The notes under the pieces are model-generated. The model saw only the letters and a list, made by a program, of their open reading frames with translations. It searched no databases and was not told the DNA's origin. Of a stretch of 51,480 nt of DNA, positions 48,742-51,480 are shown in pieces (the stretch's first letter is position 1; every line of letters starts with the position of its first letter). Made by a program: the position numbers and the translations under genes. The stretch is from Candidatus Bathyarchaeota archaeon (GTDB taxonomy: Archaea; Thermoproteota; Bathyarchaeia; Bathyarchaeales; UBA233): the NCBI GenBank assembly GCA_025057795.1, contig JANXEP010000023.1, forward strand, positions 1 through 51,480, in the 5' to 3' direction.

Positions 48742-51480
48742 CTATTTTTTAGCTTTCTTTTTCGTGAGGTAGGCAGCCAACACCACTACTAGAATCACTA
48801 TTATTACTGCCACTATGGCATACATGTACTCCATGGGCAAGGCTGTTGGAGCTGTTTGCTGCGGTGGTTGTTCTGTCACTGGAGCCTTAACCTTTAATGG
48901 AACTTCATCGGTGTAAGTGCAATCATAAACGTGGCTGACCCTGTCTTCACCTTCAAACCAAGCTGTCCACTTCCAGTCTCCAGAAGCTGTTGGCTTAAAG
49001 GATATCTTGAACATTCCATTTCTGTCAGTTTTTGTTTTTACGTCGACTGTTGTGCCGTCCGGCTTAACGAATGTTACGGTCACCGTGGCATTCGGGATTC
49101 CGGGATACCATGTTTCACTGTAGTTTGTTGGGAATCTTGGATTAAACTTCTTGACGTCGTAAACCGTTACGGCGCGGAGCTTGCCTTGAACTATAATGGT
49201 CTCATTGACGTTGCATTCTTTCCAGTCGCACCATGCAACTATATTTGTAGATGCTACGGGAGTGCTCCTAAAGCAGTAGAGACGACCATCGTAGGATCCC
49301 ACATAGACGTTTCCCGCATATAAGGCCGCCGAGCCGTAAATCTGCCCTCCTGTTGAATAAGAGGACAACGGCTTTCCGGTTCCAGCGTCAAAGCATATTA
49401 GCGAGTAGGCGTTGTTGCCCACGTAGACCTTTGCACCGGTTATGTCGTCGGCGAAGACTGCTGAAGAGTAGATTGCGTGGCCAACCCATTGAGACCAAAT
49501 TCTTGTGTAATATGTGCGGTTTACAATGGCCCAAGCGCTCACATACATGTTTTCAGATATGTAGAGGATGCCGTGGGTCCCGTTAAACATGTAAGCTGGC
49601 TGCCAAGACATCACGATGGAAGCTGTTCCCACAAGGGTCAAGCTAACGTGAGTTATAACTGAGCCTGTCGCTGGATCAACAATGGTCATGCGTCTTCCGC
49701 CCATGAAGGCTCCCGTGTCTGAGCCTATAATGAGTATTTCACCTGCACGGCGGTCATTAACAACTATTGGTGTAGCAACAAATCTTCTGTCCGAAGCCGT
49801 TATTGTACGGTTCCAAATTCCTCTACCTGTTGTAGCGTTTATTGCGTGGAGGACGCCGTTGCCGGAGGCTATGTAAACCACACCTTTATAGACGTATGGA
49901 GAGCCGCCTATTCCGTAGGTTAGGTTTGTCGCTGTGTAGACCCACCTCTGGTTTCCGTCTGTGTCAAAACAGTAGACCCTTCCATCCATGGCGCCAACGT
50001 AGATCCTATCGCCTACAACCATGGGTGAAGATCGTCTCTGAGGTATTGAACGGAAGAGGGCGCCTTCACTGACGCCGCCTGCAGGTTTCTTCCAAATTTG
50101 TGCGCCAGTGGTCGCGTCTATACAGTAGACGTATCCGTCATCTGCGCCCGTGTAGACTCTGCCTCCGACCACGGCGGGTGTTGAGGATACCCTGTAGCCT
50201 ATCGGGAACTTCCAAATCAACGTGCCCTTAAACGCATCTATACAGTAGATGTTTCCATCGTATGATCCGACGTATACCTTGCCGTCAGCAACCACTGGTG
50301 ATCCAACAATCGGCCCGCCTGTTTGGAAGGACCACCATGGACAGCTAATGTCTGAGGGTGCGCTTTGCCCAACGGCTATACGATAGTTGCCTGGACGCCC
50401 TTCAAATGTTGACCATGGGTCTGTCCGTTCACCAATGCAATAGAGGGTTCCGCCTGAAATTCCATAAACATTACCGTAGGCAATGCTTGGATAGGCAATG
50501 TTTATTGGGATACGCCATATCACTTGGCCTGTGAAGGCATCGAAGCATGTAAAGCTAAATCCGGGAGACGTAACTCCTGCAACAGAAGATCCAGCCGCCT
50601 GGTCACATGTATGCACGTATAATTTGCCATCCGCTACCGCTGGAACACCATATGTTATGTAATAGTGGGCTGGCTGCTTCCATACCATTTCGCCAGTTTT
50701 TGCATCCCATGCTGCCACAAATCCTGGAATCGCCATACATTTGTCAAAGTATAAACCGTAGGCTGCTGCTCCGCCGAAGGCGAAGAAGGCTCTTGGGCCG
50801 CAATCGAAATCCCAGAGTTTTGCTCCATTCTTTGGGTCGTAGCATGTTACTCTTGTAGATCCACCGCTGTGGTATACTTTGCCATCATAGTACGTTATAG
50901 AGTAGCCACAGTCGCCCACTTTCCAGCTTCTCCAGACAAGTTTTCCGGTTGTTGCGTTTATGGCGTAGAGTTCACCTTCTCCATAGCCGCCGTAGAATGC
51001 TAATCCTCCGCTTCCTCCTAAAGCTTCGACGCCCGTCGGCAGTGGGCACGTCCACTTTATTCTAACACCAGCAGCCGGGTTTGAGCAGTCGAACGCGACG
51101 GCCATGTGTTGGTTTGTGGTTAAGTTGCGGGCTGCGCATAATGCCAACTTGTATTCTCTGTAGTAGAAGGCACCCCAGTAGAGGACCTCTCCAGCCACTA
51201 AGGTGCTTATGCCCATGGCTGCAGTAATCATTGTTGTTGAAACCCAAGCTCCATTGTCTATCCTATGGAATGTAATGCGGTCTGAGCAAATGTATCCCAG
51301 GTAGGTGTCATCGACTTTGAATACTCTGCTGGGCCCAAATCCGATGGGAGTTCCGTTGAGACGTGAAACCCAAGCTACAGCTCCTGTGAGGGCATGTAAG
51401 GCAAATAGGTGAGAAGCATTGCGGACGAAGACTTTGCCGTTAAAAACTGTTGGCGGTCCCCCCGTAAGGGTGCCCACAGG
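48742..51480 (-). CDS. membrane-anchored PQQ-type beta-propeller protein (5' end missing)
   Basis: At least 912 residues are visible; the frame continues past the right edge of the window. Many repeats of the form VYVGSYDGNIYCIDAFKG and LIWKFPIG (PQQ/BamB-like blades) make up about 700 residues. An Ig-like domain follows (YSETWYPGIPNATVTVTF...DGMF-like), then a Pro/Gln linker (TEQPPQQTAP), a membrane helix (YAIVAVIIVILVVVLAAYL) and a KKKAKK tail. The blades face outside, anchored by the C-terminal helix. Such proteins may act in surface adhesion or assembly. Catalytic PQQ binding is not shown. Confidence 0.88.
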   Translation of the reverse strand, partial: PVGTLTGGPPTVFNGKVFVRNASHLFALHALTGAVAWVSRLNGTPIGFGPSRVFKVDDTYLGYICSDRITFHRIDNGAWVSTTMITAAMGISTLVAGEVLYWGAFYYREYKLALCAARNLTTNQHMAVAFDCSNPAAGVRIKWTCPLPTGVEALGGSGGLAFYGGYGEGELYAINATTGKLVWRSWKVGDCGYSITYYDGKVYHSGGSTRVTCYDPKNGAKLWDFDCGPRAFFAFGGAAAYGLYFDKCMAIPGFVAAWDAKTGEMVWKQPAHYYITYGVPAVADGKLYVHTCDQAAGSSVAGVTSPGFSFTCFDAFTGQVIWRIPINIAYPSIAYGNVYGISGGTLYCIGERTDPWSTFEGRPGNYRIAVGQSAPSDISCPWWSFQTGGPIVGSPVVADGKVYVGSYDGNIYCIDAFKGTLIWKFPIGYRVSSTPAVVGGRVYTGADDGYVYCIDATTGAQIWKKPAGGVSEGALFRSIPQRRSSPMVVGDRIYVGAMDGRVYCFDTDGNQRWVYTATNLTYGIGGSPYVYKGVVYIASGNGVLHAINATTGRGIWNRTITASDRRFVATPIVVNDRRAGEILIIGSDTGAFMGGRRMTIVDPATGSVITHVSLTLVGTASIVMSWQPAYMFNGTHGILYISENMYVSAWAIVNRTYYTRIWSQWVGHAIYSSAVFADDITGAKVYVGNNAYSLICFDAGTGKPLSSYSTGGQIYGSAALYAGNVYVGSYDGRLYCFRSTPVASTNIVAWCDWKECNVNETIIVQGKLRAVTVYDVKKFNPRFPTNYSETWYPGIPNATVTVTFVKPDGTTVDVKTKTDRNGMFKISFKPTASGDWKWTAWFEGEDRVSHVYDCTYTDEVPLKVKAPVTEQPPQQTAPTALPMEYMYAIVAVIIVILVVVLAAYLTKKKAKK

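Noticed and set aside
1..51480. CRISPR array, rRNA genes, classical insertion sequences with DDE transposase
   Set aside because: I found no regular spacer-repeat series, no rRNA-like segment and no transposase with DDE motifs; the only recombinases are of the tyrosine type.

Overview
The window looks like a chromosomal contig from an uncultured archaeon. TATA-type box A promoters lie about 25-35 nt upstream of starts, TTG and GTG starts after strong Shine-Dalgarno (SD) sequences are common, and the genes are archaeal: ribosomal protein L35Ae, the Hjc resolvase, a membrane-anchored LonB protease, a NitrOD5-like output protein, PF14947-like winged helices, adenosine-specific kinase, a stand-alone LigD phosphoesterase, CbiZ and an MtrH/corrinoid pair. 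The MtrH/corrinoid pair and the wealth of B12-binding radical SAM proteins suggest the TACK branch, perhaps Bathyarchaeia. That placement is inference; no rRNA gene is present.

Region 1 (1-7350) is an integration hot spot at the 3' end of a tRNA-Asn gene. A 5.84-kb element lies between two identical 23-bp direct repeats (1434-1456 and 7272-7294); the second is the acceptor/T-arm end of the tRNA. The element carries a MazG-like pyrophosphohydrolase, a protein with two tandem PD-(D/E)XK-like halves, a free-standing DUF5591 (ArcS-like) domain protein, a ribbon-helix-helix regulator, a P-loop replication-type ATPase and a tyrosine recombinase with an N-terminal zinc ribbon. Outside it are an N-terminally truncated second recombinase (825-1409), a mosaic third remnant (257-406) and a 50-residue zinc-ribbon gene with its own promoter and palindrome.

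Region 2 (7400-26650) is mostly ordinary chromosome: a B12-type radical SAM protein, a response regulator with a NitrOD5-like partner, an MFS transporter, an overlapping dtxR-feoA-feoB operon with a palindrome at its promoter, a decayed stretch (frameshifted GNAT gene, a start-less frame and an 18-bp inverted repeat), lonB, hjc, L35Ae, an Asp/Glu racemase with a GSA-aminomutase-like enzyme, mobA, a MinD/ParA ATPase with a coiled-coil winged-helix partner, and several very small genes.

Region 3 (26830-48720) is rich in corrinoid and radical SAM genes: a zinc-ribbon asparagine-synthase-like amidotransferase opposite a nitrilase, three paralogues of a TIM-barrel-like protein with a CxCxxC signature, a ferredoxin, CbiZ for corrinoid salvage, three B12-binding radical SAM proteins, an MtrH-like methyltransferase next to a minimal corrinoid protein, two consecutive GT-C-like membrane proteins, and HemN-like, SPASM and SPL-like radical SAM enzymes. 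The likely theme is salvage and use of corrinoids for methyl transfer and radical chemistry, possibly with envelope glycan work. The window ends inside a large membrane-anchored PQQ-type beta-propeller protein (48742-51480).
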